Source: Bifidobacterium stellenboschense (GTDB taxonomy: Bacteria; Actinomycetota; Actinomycetes; Actinomycetales; Bifidobacteriaceae). From it: 64,000 bases of DNA. The DNA lies in NCBI RefSeq assembly GCF_000741785.1, contig NZ_JGZP01000012.1:248001-312000 (forward strand), given 5' to 3'. The notes under the pieces are model-generated. The model did not search any database, was not told where the DNA came from, and saw only the letters and a list, made by a program, of their open reading frames with translations. Below are positions 8,332 to 19,282 of the stretch, one piece after another. The stretch's first letter is position 1. The number at the start of each line of letters is the position of its first letter. A program made the position numbers and the translations under genes.

Positions 8332-9101
8332 AGACCCACCGCCTTCGACAGGGAACGGACCTCGGTCTGGCTGAGCACGCGGTAGGAACCGGACTTGAGC
8401 TCGCCCAGCTTGATCGGGCCGATCTGCGTGCGCACGAGGCGCTTGACGGGGAAGCCGATCGAGCCGAAGATGCGGCGCACGATGCGGTTCTTGCCGGAGT
8501 GCAGCACGACCTTGACGATCGTCGCGTCGCGCTTCTGGTCGATGATCGCGCAGTGGTCGAGCTTGATCCAGCCGTCGTCCAGCTGCACGCCGGTCTTGAC
8601 GAGACGGCGGCACACGGTGCCGGACAGCTTGCCTTCGACCGTGGCGATGTAGGTCTTCTCGACCTCGTACTTGGGGTGCATGACGTGCTGGCTCAGCTCG
8701 CCGTCGTTCGTCATGAGGATGAGACCCTCGGAATCGTAGTCGAGACGTCCCATGTGGAAGATGCGTTCGTACTTGTCGCCGACGATGTCGGCCAGCGTGT
8801 AGCGGCCCTTCGGATCGTCCATGGCGGAGAGCACGCGGCGCGGCTTGTTGAGCGCGAGCGTGACGTGGTTCGGGTTGATGCGCACACGCGATCCGTCGAC
8901 GCGGATCTGCTGGCGCGACATGTCGACGCGGGTGCCGAGCTCGGTGACGAGCTCGCCGTCCACTTCGACGCGTCCTTCGGTGATCATCTCCTCGCACTTG
9001 CGGCGGGAACCGAATCCGGCCTGTGCGAGGATCTTCTGCAGTCGGATTCCTTCGTTGTTGCTTTCGTGCGCTTTCATGGCGCGGGAATATGCGTTTGGCA
9101 T
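8328..9101 (-). CDS. pseudouridine synthase, RluB/RsuA type
   Basis: A 257-residue RNA pseudouridine synthase. It has an N-terminal S4 RNA-binding domain ([21 protein letters not shown]) and the catalytic motif [10 protein letters not shown] with the nucleophilic Asp. The family modifies 23S or 16S rRNA; RluB-like activity is the usual assignment in actinobacteria. The start at 9101 follows a GGGAG ribosome site; another ATG lies eight codons downstream. It is coupled to cmk-der by a four-base overlap, so both gene products serve ribosome maturation. Confidence 0.88.
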   Translation of the reverse strand: MPNAYSRAMKAHESNNEGIRLQKILAQAGFGSRRKCEEMITEGRVEVDGELVTELGTRVDMSRQQIRVDGSRVRINPNHVTLALNKPRRVLSAMDDPKGRYTLADIVGDKYERIFHMGRLDYDSEGLILMTNDGELSQHVMHPKYEVEKTYIATVEGKLSGTVCRRLVKTGVQLDDGWIKLDHCAIIDQKRDATIVKVVLHSGKNRIVRRIFGSIGFPVKRLVRTQIGPIKLGELKSGSYRVLSQTEVRSLSKAVGL

Positions 9102-9249
9102 CGTTCTCCCAACGTGGCCTAGGGGTATTTCCAACCTGAATATGGTACCGTACCCCCCGGATACGGCCCGATGTGCTACTGCTAGACTGTCAGTGCTCCG
9201 ACGGGCCGCGCCCCCGGAACAACTCCGAACAAGAATCGAAGGAAAACAC

Positions 9250-10212
9250 ATGACATCTGAACAGAACATCACGAAGGAACAGCCGTGGCCGCTTCGCGTG
9301 GGGGCCGAGCTGGTCGGCACCTTCCTGATCTGCTTCGCCATCTACGTGTTCAGCACATTCGGCTCGATCGTCTTCCAGCTGAACCTCGCGTACATCGCGC
9401 TCGGCACGGGCCTCGTCTACGCGGCCGCGGTGTTCGCGCTCGGCGGCGTCTCCGGCGGCCAGTTCAACCCGGCGGTGACGGTCGCGGCCATGGTGACCGG
9501 CCGCACGAAGCTCGTGGACGGCATCCTCTACATCGTCTTCCAAGTGGTCGGCGCGACGCTCGCCGGCATGCTCGTCAAATTCCTGCTGCCCACCTCCGAG
9601 AACGTCACGCTCGCCCAGTGGCTGACCACCACCGTCAACGGCTTCGACAAGGGTTCGGTCGCCTACAGCACGCTCACCCAGTACGGTCTCAACTTCTCCA
9701 TCACCCAGGCGATCGCCGTCGAACTCGTCGCCGGGCTGCTCATCGTGGGCGCCGCCATGGCTACCTACGGCACGCGACGTTACGCGCTGGCCACCGGCGT
9801 GTCCTACACGGTGGGCGCCGCCGTCGCCTTCCCGGTCACCGGCGCCGCGCTGAATCCGGCGCGCGCCACCGGCATCGCGCTGTTCGCCCAGAACCAGAAG
9901 CTCCAGGTCGAGCCGCTCAGCCAGCTGTGGGTGTTCTGGATCTGCCCGATCCTCGCCGCCGCGCTCGTCTCTCTCGTGATGGTGCTCCAGCAGATGATCG
10001 CCGCCCCGAAGGCGAAGGGCGACGATCCGGCGCAGCTCACCACATACAACGAGGCCGCCGACTCCGCGCAGGATGCGCAGGAGACGACGGCCGACGAGGA
10101 CGACGAGGCGGACGAATCCGCCACGTCACAGTGGAATGCCGTACACGCTGAAGTAGGTGGCAAGCAGTCCGACGCCAAGGCAGATGCCGATGAAGGAGTC
10201 GAACGCGACTGA
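9250..10212 (+). CDS. MIP family aquaporin / glycerol channel
   Basis: A 320-residue membrane channel with six predicted helices. Both pore half-helix motifs are present as NPAV and NPAR, which is the signature of the aquaporin/glycerol facilitator family. The C-terminal 80 residues form an acidic, unconserved cytoplasmic tail. The start at 9250 follows a GAAGGAAAAC ribosome site. The last 87 bases overlap the end of the convergent DUF3017 gene. Water versus glycerol specificity cannot be decided by eye. Confidence 0.9.
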   Translation: MTSEQNITKEQPWPLRVGAELVGTFLICFAIYVFSTFGSIVFQLNLAYIALGTGLVYAAAVFALGGVSGGQFNPAVTVAAMVTGRTKLVDGILYIVFQVVGATLAGMLVKFLLPTSENVTLAQWLTTTVNGFDKGSVAYSTLTQYGLNFSITQAIAVELVAGLLIVGAAMATYGTRRYALATGVSYTVGAAVAFPVTGAALNPARATGIALFAQNQKLQVEPLSQLWVFWICPILAAALVSLVMVLQQMIAAPKAKGDDPAQLTTYNEAADSAQDAQETTADEDDEADESATSQWNAVHAEVGGKQSDAKADADEGVERD

Positions 10213-10413
10213 CCGCACCTTCCAGGGGCTGCGTTCGCGCATGATGAGGCGGACGAGCCCGGTCACGATGGCCGTCACGGAGATCAGCACCGTGGCGGCC
10301 ATCGTGTATCCGAGGACCGCGAGCACGCCGGAAACGACCACCAGCGCGGCGACGATCCACTCGAACCACGGCTTGCCCTCATGGGCTTCGGAGACGAAGG
10401 GATGGTTCTTCAT
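10126..10413 (-). CDS. DUF3017 family small membrane protein
   Basis: A 95-residue protein with three hydrophobic segments and a short charged N-terminus (MKNHPFVSEAHEGKPW). It resembles the actinobacterial DUF3017 family, which has no known function and is often found near purH or folD. It starts 13 bases after purH on the same strand, so it is probably in the same operon. Its 3-prime 87 bases are antisense to the tail of the aquaporin gene. Confidence 0.75.
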   Translation of the reverse strand: MKNHPFVSEAHEGKPWFEWIVAALVVVSGVLAVLGYTMAATVLISVTAIVTGLVRLIMRERSPWKVRSVAFDSFIGICLGVGLLATYFSVYGIPL

Positions 10414-10426
10414 GCCTGTCCGTCGA

Positions 10427-12058
10427 TCAGTGGAAGAAGTGGCGGGTGCCGGTCAGGTACATGGTCACGCCGGCCTTCTTCGCGGCCTCGATGACCTCCT
10501 CGTCGCGGATGGAGCCGCCGGGCTGCACGATGGCCTTCACACCGGCGTTCATCAGCGTCTCGGCACCGTCCGCGAACGGGAAGAACGCGTCGGACGCGGC
10601 CACGGAACCGGTGGCGCGGTCGGCGCCGTCCGCCAGCGTGTTGGCGCGTTCGACGGCCAGATGGCAGGAATCGACGCGGTTGACCTGACCCATGCCGATG
10701 CCGACGGTCGCCTGGTCGTGCGCGAGCAGGATCGCATTGGACTTGACGCAACGGATGGCGCGCCACGCGAAGACGAGGTCCTTGAGCGTGTCGGCGTCGG
10801 CCGGCTCGCCGGAGACGAGCTTCCACGCGTCCGGATCGTCGCCCGTGGCGTTGATGAGGTCCATGTCCTGCACGAGCAGGCCGCCGTCGATCTGGCGGAA
10901 CTGCGTGTGACCCTTCGGCGGCTCGGCCACCTTGAGGATGCGCAGGTTCTTCTTCTTGGTCTTCAGCAGTTCGAGCGCCGCATCCTCGTAGGCTGGGGCG
11001 ACGATCACCTCGGTGAAGATCGGGCGCACGCTCTCCGCCATCTCCAGGGTGACGGTCGTGTTGCAGGCGATGACGCCGCCGTACGCGCTCACCGGATCGC
11101 AGGCGTGGGCCTTGCGGTGCGCCTCGGCCGCGGTGGCGCCGATGGCGAGGCCGCACGGGTTGTTGTGCTTGACGACGGCCACGGCGATGGACGGGGCGAG
11201 ATCCCACACGGCGCGCCAGGCGGCGTCCGCGTCCACGTAGTTGTTGTAGCTCATCGGCTTGCCGCCGAGCTGCTCGGCGTGCGCGAAGCCGGTCTGGTCG
11301 AGCGGGTCGAGGTAGAGCGCGGCCTGCTGGTGCGAGTTCTCGCCGTAGCGCAGCGTGTGCGAGCGGTCCCAGGTGCGGGTGAACGCGGCCGGGAACTTCG
11401 CGTCGTCGACCGGCTGGCCCTCGTCGTCATGGTCGGTCTCGTCGATGGTGGCGGGCTTCGGCCAGTGCTTCGCGGTCCACTCGTTGATCGTCGCGTCGTA
11501 GGCGGCGGTGTGCGCGAACGCCTTGCCGGCCAGCCAGCGACGCTCCTCGAGGCTGAAGCCCTCGCCGTTCTCCACACGGGCGGCGACGAGCGCGTAGTCG
11601 GCCGGATCGGTGACGATGGCGACTGTGGCGCTGTTCTTCGCCGCGCCGCGCACCATGGACGGGCCGCCGATGTCGATCTTCTCGATGGTGGCCGCCTCGT
11701 CGGCGCCGGAGCGCACGGTGTCGGCGAACGGGTACAGGTTCACGACGACCAGGTCGAACGGCTTGATGCCGAACTTCTCCAGCTGGGCGGCGTGGTCGGG
11801 GTTGGTCATGTCGGCGAGGATGCCTGCATGGATATGCGGGTCGAGGGTCTTGACGCGGCCGTCGAGGCACTCGGGGAATCCGGTGACCTCGCTCACTTCG
11901 GTGACGGGCACGCCGAGTTCGGCGAGACGCTTTGCGGTCGAGCCGGTGGACACCACTTCGGTGCCGGCCTTGACGAAGGCCTCGGCGAGCACCTCGATGC
12001 CTTCCTTGTGGAAGACGGAGACCAGCGCCCGCTTAATCGGACGATTCGTTGTTGTCAT
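10427..12058 (-). CDS. purH: bifunctional AICAR formyltransferase / IMP cyclohydrolase
   Basis: A 543-residue enzyme catalysing the last two steps of purine synthesis. The N-terminal methylglyoxal-synthase-like cyclohydrolase domain ([10 protein letters not shown] to VNLYPF) is followed by the formyltransferase domain with the KHNNPCG motif and C-terminal [11 protein letters not shown]. Length is normal. The ATG at 12058 lies inside the 3-prime end of the DUF6350 gene (26-base overlap), so translation is coupled to it. The family assignment is unambiguous. Confidence 0.96.
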   Translation of the reverse strand: MTTTNRPIKRALVSVFHKEGIEVLAEAFVKAGTEVVSTGSTAKRLAELGVPVTEVSEVTGFPECLDGRVKTLDPHIHAGILADMTNPDHAAQLEKFGIKPFDLVVVNLYPFADTVRSGADEAATIEKIDIGGPSMVRGAAKNSATVAIVTDPADYALVAARVENGEGFSLEERRWLAGKAFAHTAAYDATINEWTAKHWPKPATIDETDHDDEGQPVDDAKFPAAFTRTWDRSHTLRYGENSHQQAALYLDPLDQTGFAHAEQLGGKPMSYNNYVDADAAWRAVWDLAPSIAVAVVKHNNPCGLAIGATAAEAHRKAHACDPVSAYGGVIACNTTVTLEMAESVRPIFTEVIVAPAYEDAALELLKTKKKNLRILKVAEPPKGHTQFRQIDGGLLVQDMDLINATGDDPDAWKLVSGEPADADTLKDLVFAWRAIRCVKSNAILLAHDQATVGIGMGQVNRVDSCHLAVERANTLADGADRATGSVAASDAFFPFADGAETLMNAGVKAIVQPGGSIRDEEVIEAAKKAGVTMYLTGTRHFFH

Positions 12059-13586
12059 CGGATTCCTCCTTGGTTGGTTGGTCAAGCTTGTCTGAGCGTA
12101 CGGTGCGCGGTGCGCGCCGCACGGCGGCGGTGCGTTCGAACGTCTCCGAGCGCACGGCCCGTTCGGACCGGATGGATCGGGGCTTGGCGCCTCCACGGCC
12201 GCGAGCCGACGCGTCGTCGTCACGGGCCTTGGGTTCCTCGTCACCCGGAGCCGCGGGCACGGCATGGTCCGCGTCGCCATCCGAGGATGAGGAGACCCGT
12301 TCCACCGTCTCCGACGCGGTTTGCGCGACGCGGGCCGCATGACGTCCGACAATCCAGTGTATCCCGTAGACGGCGGACAACACCACCGCCACGGCAAGCC
12401 ATGCCGCGCCGAATCCGAACGCGATGGAACGGGCGACGAGCAGCGTGGACTGCGGGATGTCGACGCCCACATGGGAGAGCCTGTGCGCGCCGAGCGCGCC
12501 GTCCGACAGGGCGAAGCAGCCGCACCAGACGCCGACCGTCACGATTCCCGCGAGAACCAGAACGACCAGATGGCAGGCCATGGTGACGACCGCATGTTTC
12601 GCGGCGTCGGAGCCGTCCGCCGGCCTGACGGGACGAACCCGCATCGGCCCCGGCACCAGCATGACGAGCAGTGCGATGACGGATGCGAACGCGGGTATCA
12701 GGCATTGCAGGACGATGCGGACACGGTCGTCCGCAATCGCCTCGGGCATGAGGCCGAACACCGGCAGCGGCGGCAGACCGGCCGACTGACCCACCCACAT
12801 GGTGAACGACCCGAGTTCGCCGATATGGAAGCCGGCGCCGGCGACCCAGGAAAGCGCCCACACAGCGAGGTTCGGCAGCCATGCGAGCGAGGAGATGGTG
12901 GTGAGGATGCGGGACCCGTTCTCCATCCCGTCATATTCGAACAGAGCCGTCATGGCGCTCCAGCCACGCACGACCCATACGATCGTGACGATGAGGGCCG
13001 TCACGAGGAACACGGCGGACAGCATGCCGGTGACGGCGCCGACGAGCGTCGCCATGCGGCGCGCCCGCGGCGAGATCCGTTCGTTCAACCGGCTTCGGAC
13101 GTTCGCCATGACGGATGAGCCGGGGACGGCCGCGAACGCATAGCCGATCGTCCACACGCATGCCGTTTTCGCGGCTATGACCGCCGGCGTATCATGCAGC
13201 TCCACACCGGTGCCGCCGGAAAGCATCAGATTGAGCGCGACCCATACGACCAGACCGCTCACCCAACCCAACGCCCCCGCGTCGGCACGTGACGCGCATT
13301 GCGCGACCAACGCGACGAGCAGCAGGGTGAGCAGCAGCGGCATGACACCCACGACGATGGAACCGGCGGTGAAACCGGTCCCCTGGCTGAGCAGCACGAT
13401 GGTCTCGGTCAGGGGCAACGCCGAGGAGGGCAGGCTTTCGCCGCCCTCCTCCATGGATATGACCAACAGCATCAACGCGATGAAGCAGCCGAGCGAAACG
13501 GCGTACAGGGCCATCGCCCCAAGGGCGGTGAGCCCGCCCTTGAGCAGCGCGGAGATGCGTTTCGAGGTTACTACGGGACGATTCAC
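12033..13586 (-). CDS. DUF6350 family polytopic membrane protein
   Basis: A 517-residue integral membrane protein with about ten hydrophobic helices over residues 15-420 and a long charged, arginine-rich C-terminal tail (430-517). It matches the actinobacterial DUF6350 group, which sits next to purH; no function is known. It overlaps sucD by four bases upstream and purH by 26 bases downstream, so it is in the middle of a coupled cluster. Confidence 0.75.
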   Translation of the reverse strand: MNRPVVTSKRISALLKGGLTALGAMALYAVSLGCFIALMLLVISMEEGGESLPSSALPLTETIVLLSQGTGFTAGSIVVGVMPLLLTLLLVALVAQCASRADAGALGWVSGLVVWVALNLMLSGGTGVELHDTPAVIAAKTACVWTIGYAFAAVPGSSVMANVRSRLNERISPRARRMATLVGAVTGMLSAVFLVTALIVTIVWVVRGWSAMTALFEYDGMENGSRILTTISSLAWLPNLAVWALSWVAGAGFHIGELGSFTMWVGQSAGLPPLPVFGLMPEAIADDRVRIVLQCLIPAFASVIALLVMLVPGPMRVRPVRPADGSDAAKHAVVTMACHLVVLVLAGIVTVGVWCGCFALSDGALGAHRLSHVGVDIPQSTLLVARSIAFGFGAAWLAVAVVLSAVYGIHWIVGRHAARVAQTASETVERVSSSSDGDADHAVPAAPGDEEPKARDDDASARGRGGAKPRSIRSERAVRSETFERTAAVRRAPRTVRSDKLDQPTKEESDDNNESSD

Positions 13587-14506
13587 CGTTCGATACCCGC
13601 AAGCACCTCACGCATGATGTCGGCGGCCTGACCGGGCGTGCGACCGACACGGATGCCGACCGCCTCCAGCGCCTCCTTCTTGTCCTTCGCGGTGCCCTTG
13701 CCGCCGGAGACGATGGCGCCGGCATGGCCCATCTGCTTGCCTTCGGGGGCGGTGAAACCGGCGATGTAGGCGACGACCGGCTTGGTCATGTGCTCGGCCG
13801 CCCACTGGGCGGCATCCTGCTCGGCATTGCCGCCGATCTCGCCGATCATCATCACGGCCTTCGTGTTCGGATCCGCTTCGAACGCCTGCAGCGCTTCGAG
13901 CAGCGTGGTGCCGACGATCGGGTCGCCGCCGGCGCCGAGGCACGAGGTGAAGCCGATGTCGCTCAGCTCGCCCATCAGCTGGTAGGTGAGCGTGCCGGAC
14001 TTGGAGACGAGGCCGAGCGGGCCGCGTCCGACGATGCCGTCGGGGATGATGCCGAGGTTCACGCCGTGCGTCTCATCGGAGGAGGCGAGCGTCATGAGGC
14101 CCGGGCAGTTCGGTCCGACGATGCGCACGCCGTGGCGCAGCGCGAGTTCGACGAAGTAGGCGGAATCCGCGACCGGGATGCCTTCGGTGATCACGACGAT
14201 GAGCTTGATACCCGCCTCGATCGCCTCGACGACCGCGTCCTTGGCGAAACGCGGCGGCACGAACACGACCGACGCCTCGGCACCGGTCGCCTCACGCGCC
14301 TCGGCGCAGGAGGCGTAGACGTGGATGGTGGCGTCCTCGCCGTCGCGCGCGGCGGGGAAGGTGACGTCGAGACCGGCCTTGCGGGCGTTGACGCCGCCGA
14401 CGATGTTGGTGCCGGCCTTGAGCATGCGCGCGGTGTGCGTCATGCCCTGATGGCCGGTCATGCCCTGCACGATGACGGGCGCGTCGTCTTCGATGAAGAG
14501 CGTCAT
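13583..14506 (-). CDS. sucD: succinyl-CoA synthetase alpha subunit
   Basis: A 307-residue alpha subunit of succinate-CoA ligase. The phosphohistidine loop [14 protein letters not shown] and the CoA-binding Rossmann region ([18 protein letters not shown]) are present. With SucC it converts succinyl-CoA and ADP or GDP to succinate, CoA and nucleoside triphosphate, reversibly. The start is one base after the sucC stop, which is typical coupling. Bifidobacteria lack a full citric acid cycle, so the enzyme probably serves biosynthesis of succinyl-CoA-derived products. Confidence 0.95.
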   Translation of the reverse strand: MTLFIEDDAPVIVQGMTGHQGMTHTARMLKAGTNIVGGVNARKAGLDVTFPAARDGEDATIHVYASCAEAREATGAEASVVFVPPRFAKDAVVEAIEAGIKLIVVITEGIPVADSAYFVELALRHGVRIVGPNCPGLMTLASSDETHGVNLGIIPDGIVGRGPLGLVSKSGTLTYQLMGELSDIGFTSCLGAGGDPIVGTTLLEALQAFEADPNTKAVMMIGEIGGNAEQDAAQWAAEHMTKPVVAYIAGFTAPEGKQMGHAGAIVSGGKGTAKDKKEALEAVGIRVGRTPGQAADIMREVLAGIER

Positions 14507-14507
14507 A

Positions 14508-15710
14508 TCAGTTGGCCTCCTTGGCTGCGATGGCGTCGGCCGCGATGCGGGCGGCCTGATGCGCCGCCTCCTCCATCGTCTTGGCGACGTGAACGTTCGG
14601 ATTGTTGGATTCGGCGAGGATGGCGAGACCCTCGGCAGCCGCATTGCCATCGAAGCGGACGACAATCGGCTTGGTGCCGCCGAGCGTGTCGATCGCCTCG
14701 AGGATGCCCTTAGCGACCTGCTCGCAGGAGGTGATGCCGCCGTAGACGTTGATGAACACGGATTCGACCTGCGGGTCGGAGACGACGATCTCAAGGCTGG
14801 CGGCCATCACCTCGGCCGAGGCGCCGCCGCCGATGTCGAGGAAGTTGGCGGGCTTGATGCCGGTGCCCTGCTCCTCGCCGGCGCCGGAGACGGCGTCGAG
14901 GGAGCTCATGACGAGGCCCGCGCCGTTGCCGATCACGCCGACCTGGCCGTTGAGGTGCACGTAGTGCAGGCCGTGGTCCTTGGCTCGGCGTTCGAACTCG
15001 TCGTTGGCGAGCGGGTCGGCGAAACGCTTCCAGCCGTCGTGACGGAAGGCGGCGTTGTCGTCGAGGGAGATCTTCGCGTCGAGCGCGCACAGGCTCTTCG
15101 AGGATTCGTCGTCCGGGTCGCCGATTTTGGCGAGCGGGTTGATCTCGACGAGCGTCGCGTCATTCTCCTTGAAGCACTTCCACATCTTGAGCAGGATCTG
15201 CGCGGCCTGGTCGACGTCCGCATGGTAGAAGCCGATGCTTTCGGCCATCTTCGTGGCCGCGGCGAGATCGAAGTCGTCGAGGGCCTCGATGTGCAGGCGC
15301 TTGACCGCCTCCGGATGCTCCTTGGCGATCTCCTCGACCTCGGTGCCGCCGTTGGCGGTGGCGAGCACGTCGTAGTCGCGGGAGGTGCGGTCCACGGAGA
15401 TGGACACGTAGTACTCGTGGAGGATGTTCTTGCCTTCGGCCACGAGCACGCCGTTCACCTTGTGCTTGTGGATGGTCATCGGCAGGATGTCCTCGGCTTC
15501 GAGGATCGCCTCGTCGCGCGTCTTGGCGAGCTTGACGCCGCCGGCCTGGCCGCGATGGCCGATTTTGACCTGCGCCTTGACGACGCAGGGGTAGCCGAGC
15601 CGTTCGGCGGCTTCGGCGACCTCATGGGAGTTCTGCGCGTAGATGGCCTTCGGAGTGGGGATGCCCTGCTCCTCGAGCAGCTCTCGCGCCTGGTATTCGT
15701 AAAGATCCAT
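14508..15710 (-). CDS. sucC: succinyl-CoA synthetase beta subunit
   Basis: A 400-residue ATP-grasp beta subunit, starting [18 protein letters not shown]. Nucleotide-binding segments ([16 protein letters not shown]), the metal site around VEINPLA and the CoA-ligase domain with [12 protein letters not shown] and [10 protein letters not shown] are present in order. It is the first gene of the cluster sucC-sucD-DUF6350-purH-DUF3017. A hairpin just upstream separates it from apt. Confidence 0.95.
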   Translation of the reverse strand: MDLYEYQARELLEEQGIPTPKAIYAQNSHEVAEAAERLGYPCVVKAQVKIGHRGQAGGVKLAKTRDEAILEAEDILPMTIHKHKVNGVLVAEGKNILHEYYVSISVDRTSRDYDVLATANGGTEVEEIAKEHPEAVKRLHIEALDDFDLAAATKMAESIGFYHADVDQAAQILLKMWKCFKENDATLVEINPLAKIGDPDDESSKSLCALDAKISLDDNAAFRHDGWKRFADPLANDEFERRAKDHGLHYVHLNGQVGVIGNGAGLVMSSLDAVSGAGEEQGTGIKPANFLDIGGGASAEVMAASLEIVVSDPQVESVFINVYGGITSCEQVAKGILEAIDTLGGTKPIVVRFDGNAAAEGLAILAESNNPNVHVAKTMEEAAHQAARIAADAIAAKEAN

Positions 15711-15748
15711 GACTCTTCCGTCTGCTTGTGACTGTTGACTATTGACAT

Positions 15749-15786
15749 GGCCGCCACCATGCCCGTGATGGGCTGTGGTGACGGCC
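15749..15786 (-). terminator. terminator after apt
   Basis: Arms 15749-15759 and 15776-15786 pair with one G-T wobble, and the loop itself contains a small GCCC/GGGC stem. It lies between the apt stop codon and the sucC start on the same strand, so it ends the thrS-to-apt block. Confidence 0.6.
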
Positions 15787-15806
15787 GAAAACCATTACGC
15801 CGGTTT

Positions 15807-16394
15807 TCAGGCCGGCATGGAGATGAGCGTCGAGGTGGGGACGTCGCCGAGCTTGTCGAGGCCGTCGAGGCCTTCGAGGCCCATGACGAAGCTGAATCCG
15901 GCGATCGCGCCGCCCGCCTTCTCGATGAGGTCGGCGCCGGCCTTGGCCGTGCCACCGGTGGCGATCAGGTCGTCGACGATGAGCACGCGCTCCCCCGGCT
16001 TGACGGCGGACGTCTCGATCTCGACGCTGGCGGTGCCGTATTCGAGATCATAGGATTCGCCGATGGTCTCCGGCGGCAGCTTGCCCGCCTTGCGGATCGC
16101 GATGAAGCCCTTGCCGAGATGATGGGCGAGGGACGGGCCGAACAGGAATCCGCGGGATTCGAGGCCGGCGACCGCATCGAACGAATTGGCCGGGACCGGC
16201 AGCGCGGCTTCGAGCGCGCGCAACAGGATGTCGAGGCCGCGCGGGTCGGCGAGCACCGGCATGAAGTCGCGGAAGATGATGCCTTCCTTCGGGAAGCCGG
16301 GAACCGAACGAATCAGGGACACGAGGTACGCGGCGTCCTCGGAGCCCACCTTGTCGAGATCGCGGGTGGTGATGTCGTTGCCGGCCATGATCAC
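15807..16394 (-). CDS. apt: adenine phosphoribosyltransferase
   Basis: A 195-residue purine salvage enzyme forming AMP from adenine and PRPP. The PRPP-binding motif ERVLIVDDLIATGGT is complete and the substrate loop has GLESRGFLFG. The start is either the GTG at 16394, which overlaps the yajC stop, or the ATG two codons downstream; the overlap favours coupling. It is the last gene of the yebC/ruv/yajC block. Confidence 0.95.
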   Translation of the reverse strand: MIMAGNDITTRDLDKVGSEDAAYLVSLIRSVPGFPKEGIIFRDFMPVLADPRGLDILLRALEAALPVPANSFDAVAGLESRGFLFGPSLAHHLGKGFIAIRKAGKLPPETIGESYDLEYGTASVEIETSAVKPGERVLIVDDLIATGGTAKAGADLIEKAGGAIAGFSFVMGLEGLDGLDKLGDVPTSTLISMPA

Positions 16395-16837
16395 TCGACC
16401 TTCTTCTCGTCGTCGGCCTTCTTGGCTTCGGCGGTCTCGGCCTCGGCGTTGTTCTGCTCGACGGACGCGTCGACGTCCACCTGGGCCTCGTCGCCGGAGG
16501 CGTTCTCGGCGGCATCGTCCTGGGGCAGCGGGTTGCCGTTCTCATCCACCTCGTCGTCGGAGACGAAGGCTGGACGCTCGTACGCCTTGGCGATGCCGCT
16601 GTAGGAGAAGCGCAGCAGGGATCCTTCGGAGTCGATGACGATCTCCTCGTACTGTTCGTCCACGGACACGACCTTGCCGATGATCTGGCCGATGGTGATG
16701 ACCTCGGTGCCGGGCTGGAGGTTGGCGCGGAAGTCCTTGACCTGCTGCTGGCGTTCCTTGTTCTTCTTGGACTGGAACCACATCATGCCGCCCATGACCA
16801 CGACGAGCACGACGATGAAAAGCATATTGGCATCCAT
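16391..16837 (-). CDS. yajC: preprotein translocase subunit YajC
   Basis: A 148-residue membrane protein with a single N-terminal helix (MLFIVVLVVVMGGMMWF) followed by QSKKNKERQQQ and the compact domain LQPGTEVITIGQIIGKV. It is an accessory of the SecDF translocon. The C-terminal 60 residues are acidic and low in complexity. secD and secF are not in this window. It is coupled to apt. Confidence 0.9.
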   Translation of the reverse strand: MDANMLFIVVLVVVMGGMMWFQSKKNKERQQQVKDFRANLQPGTEVITIGQIIGKVVSVDEQYEEIVIDSEGSLLRFSYSGIAKAYERPAFVSDDEVDENGNPLPQDDAAENASGDEAQVDVDASVEQNNAEAETAEAKKADDEKKVE

Positions 16838-16885
16838 TGAGGGGAATTCCTTCCGATCGGAAACGACTAGTCCAACTTCTGAAGT

Positions 16886-17968
16886 CTAGAAAAGCTTGTT
16901 GACAACATCATCTTTCGGCCGTATGCCGAGATGGTCCCAAGCCTTCTGCGTGGCCACGCGGCCCTTCGGCGTGCGCACGAGGAAGCCCTCGCGCACGAGA
17001 TACGGCTCGCACACGGTCTCCACGGTCTCCGACTCCTCGCCGACCATGGCGGACAGCGTGTTGAGGCCGACCGGCCCGCCGTTGAAGTTGCGTACGATGG
17101 CGTTGAGCACGGCGATGTCGAGACGGTCCAATCCTTCGGCGTCGATCTGGTAGAGTGCCAGCGCCTCCTTGACGTCGTCTGGCCCCGCCGACGGCAGGTC
17201 GTGGACGATTACCCAGTCGCGTACGCGGCGCAGCAGGCGGTTCGCGATACGCGGCGTGCCTCGGGAGCGCAGGGCGAGCTGGTGCGCCGCCCCCTCCTCC
17301 AAGGCGAGGCCGAGTACGGTGGCGGAGCGTTCGACGAGCTTCTCCAGCTCGTCGACGGGATAGAAGTCGAGATGCGCGGTGAAGCCGAAACGCGCGCGCA
17401 ACGGCGAGGGCAGCATGCCTTCGCGCGTGGTCGCGCCGATCATCGTGAACCGCGGCAAGGTGAGCGGGATGGAGGACGCGCCGGGGCCTTTGCCGACCAT
17501 CACGTCGACGCGGAAGTCCTCCATCGCGATGTACAGCAGCTCCTCGGCGGCGCGCGGCAGACGATGCACCTCGTCGACGAACAGCACCTCCCCCGCGTCG
17601 AGCGAGCTGAGGATGGAGGCGAGATCGCCCGCATGCTGGATGGCGGGGCCCGACGTGATGCGGATCGGCACGCCGAGCTCATTGGCGACGATCATCGCCA
17701 ACGTGGTCTTGCCGAGGCCGGGAGGGCCAGCAAGCAGGATATGATCCGGCGGAACCTCGCGTTTGCGCGCCGCGTCGAGGAACAGCTGGAGCTGCGCCTT
17801 GAGCCTGGGCTGGCCGATGAACCCGTCGAGGACGTGCGGTCGCAGCTCCTCGTCGCTCACCGGCTCGTTGCCGACCGGCTGGGAGGAGACCATGCGCAGC
17901 GACTCCTCGTTCGCGCCGATGTTCTCGTTGCCTTCCGTAACCGTTCCGCTGATGTAGGGTTCGTTCAT
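16886..17968 (-). CDS. ruvB: Holliday junction helicase motor RuvB
   Basis: A 360-residue AAA+ ATPase that drives branch migration with RuvA. Walker A (GPPGLGKTT), Walker B ([10 protein letters not shown]), sensor 1 (MIGATTREG) and the C-terminal winged-helix part ([12 protein letters not shown]) are all visible. The 20-odd N-terminal residues before the conserved region are variable. It lies 36 bases after ruvA. Confidence 0.97.
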   Translation of the reverse strand: MNEPYISGTVTEGNENIGANEESLRMVSSQPVGNEPVSDEELRPHVLDGFIGQPRLKAQLQLFLDAARKREVPPDHILLAGPPGLGKTTLAMIVANELGVPIRITSGPAIQHAGDLASILSSLDAGEVLFVDEVHRLPRAAEELLYIAMEDFRVDVMVGKGPGASSIPLTLPRFTMIGATTREGMLPSPLRARFGFTAHLDFYPVDELEKLVERSATVLGLALEEGAAHQLALRSRGTPRIANRLLRRVRDWVIVHDLPSAGPDDVKEALALYQIDAEGLDRLDIAVLNAIVRNFNGGPVGLNTLSAMVGEESETVETVCEPYLVREGFLVRTPKGRVATQKAWDHLGIRPKDDVVNKLF

Positions 17969-18004
17969 CCGTTCACCTCCGGTCCTTCGTCAAGTGTCGT
18001 CATG

Positions 18005-18628
18005 TCAGATGCCGCGGTCCAAGGAGTTCAACGCGAGCTTGAGCACGCGCGGCACGTCCTCCGCGGCGAGCGGCGTGGCGATGCCGTTGGCCGCGCACGC
18101 CGCCCGCACGGCGTGTTCGGCGTCCTGCTGCCGCCAGCCGAGCGAGATGAGACCTTCGACGACCTGCAGCGAGCCCTTGTCCTCTGGCTGGGCCGTGGTG
18201 ACGGCGGCGGCCCCGGATTCGATGTCTTCGAGATTGATCGATCCCTTGAGTTCGAGGATGATCTTCTGCGCGCCCTTCTTGCCCAGTCCGGGGGCTTTGG
18301 CGAGGGCTGCGGCGTCGTTGTCGGCCACGGCCTTGGCGAGCTGGTTTGGGTTCAGCGTGGACAGCAACGACAATGCCACCTTCGGCCCGATGCCGGAGAC
18401 CTTGAGCAGCTGCAGGAACGTGCGTTTCGCCGCCGGTTCGAGGAACCCGTACAGGGTGATGGCGTCCTGCGAGACGTTGAGATACGTGTACACGCGCGTC
18501 TCCATGCCGCCATGCACACGCGACAGGTCGGCGGAGGGCATGCGCACCTCGTACCCGACTCCCCCGACCTCGATGAGCGCGGACGAGGCGTCGACCGTCT
18601 CGACCATGCCTGTCAACGAACCAATCAC
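18005..18628 (-). CDS. ruvA: Holliday junction binding protein RuvA
   Basis: A 207-residue protein with an OB-fold N-terminus (MIGSLTGMVETVD, start codon GTG), tandem helix-hairpin-helix segments (VSGIGPKVALSLL and APGLGKKGAQKII) and a C-terminal RuvB-contacting domain. It tetramerises on four-way junctions and loads RuvB. It lies between ruvC and ruvB in the usual order. Confidence 0.96.
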   Translation of the reverse strand: MIGSLTGMVETVDASSALIEVGGVGYEVRMPSADLSRVHGGMETRVYTYLNVSQDAITLYGFLEPAAKRTFLQLLKVSGIGPKVALSLLSTLNPNQLAKAVADNDAAALAKAPGLGKKGAQKIILELKGSINLEDIESGAAAVTTAQPEDKGSLQVVEGLISLGWRQQDAEHAVRAACAANGIATPLAAEDVPRVLKLALNSLDRGI

Positions 18629-18690
18629 GGCGACTCCTTTCGAACAGCTGTTCGACAGTGTACACCATCATGCGGGATAACGCGACCCGG

Positions 18691-19275
18691 TCACATGCCG
18701 CGGTCGGCGTTGAACCGGCGTTTCGTCGCCTTCTTGGATGCCTCCGCCCATTGGCGTTGCGCCGGGGTGAGATGTTCCTCGCGTTCGCCGCCCTGCAGCG
18801 CGCCGGCCGGGCGCAGGGCGTGGCAGATCGCCAGCGCCAGCGCGTCGGCGGCGTCGGCCGGCGTCGGCATCGTGTTGAGGTTGAGGATGCGCGTCACCAT
18901 GCGCTCGATCTGGATCTTCTGCGCGTGGCCGTTGCCGGTGATGGCGAGCTTCGCCTCGGTCGGCGTATGGAGTGCCACGGGGATGTTGCGCTGGGCGGCG
19001 GCGAGCATGGCGAGCCCCGCCGCCTGCGCGGTGCCGAGCACCGTATTGCGGTTCGACTGGGCGAACACGCGTTCGATGGACACGGTGTCGGGCGCGTACG
19101 TCTCGATCTTCTCGACCAGGCCGTTGTAGATGGCGAGCAGGCGCAGGTCCTGCGACACGTCCGGCGAGGAGCGTACGACGTCCACGTGGATAAACGAAAG
19201 CCGGCGGTGGGCGCCGGCTTCGATCACGCCGACCCCGCAGCGCGTGAGCCCGGGGTCGACGCCAAGGATGATCAC
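18691..19275 (-). CDS. ruvC: Holliday junction resolvase RuvC
   Basis: A 194-residue endonuclease with an RNase H-like fold. Acidic active-site residues are visible in ILGVDPG, in SIERVF and in the late motif DAADALALA. The start is the GTG at 19275, seven bases after the yebC stop. Together with ruvA and ruvB this completes the junction-processing set. Confidence 0.95.
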   Translation of the reverse strand: MIILGVDPGLTRCGVGVIEAGAHRRLSFIHVDVVRSSPDVSQDLRLLAIYNGLVEKIETYAPDTVSIERVFAQSNRNTVLGTAQAAGLAMLAAAQRNIPVALHTPTEAKLAITGNGHAQKIQIERMVTRILNLNTMPTPADAADALALAICHALRPAGALQGGEREEHLTPAQRQWAEASKKATKRRFNADRGM

Positions 19276-19282
19276 GTGCGGA

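Noticed and set aside
8332..8997. N-terminal extension of cmk-der
   Set aside because: The frame is open upstream of 8331 but runs antisense-free through the pseudouridine synthase gene in another frame, and its product is Arg/His-rich. The cytidylate kinase begins properly at the GTG.
10157..12586. Long plus-strand open frame opposite purH
   Set aside because: purH is unambiguous on the minus strand and the opposite frame has no motif or start signal.
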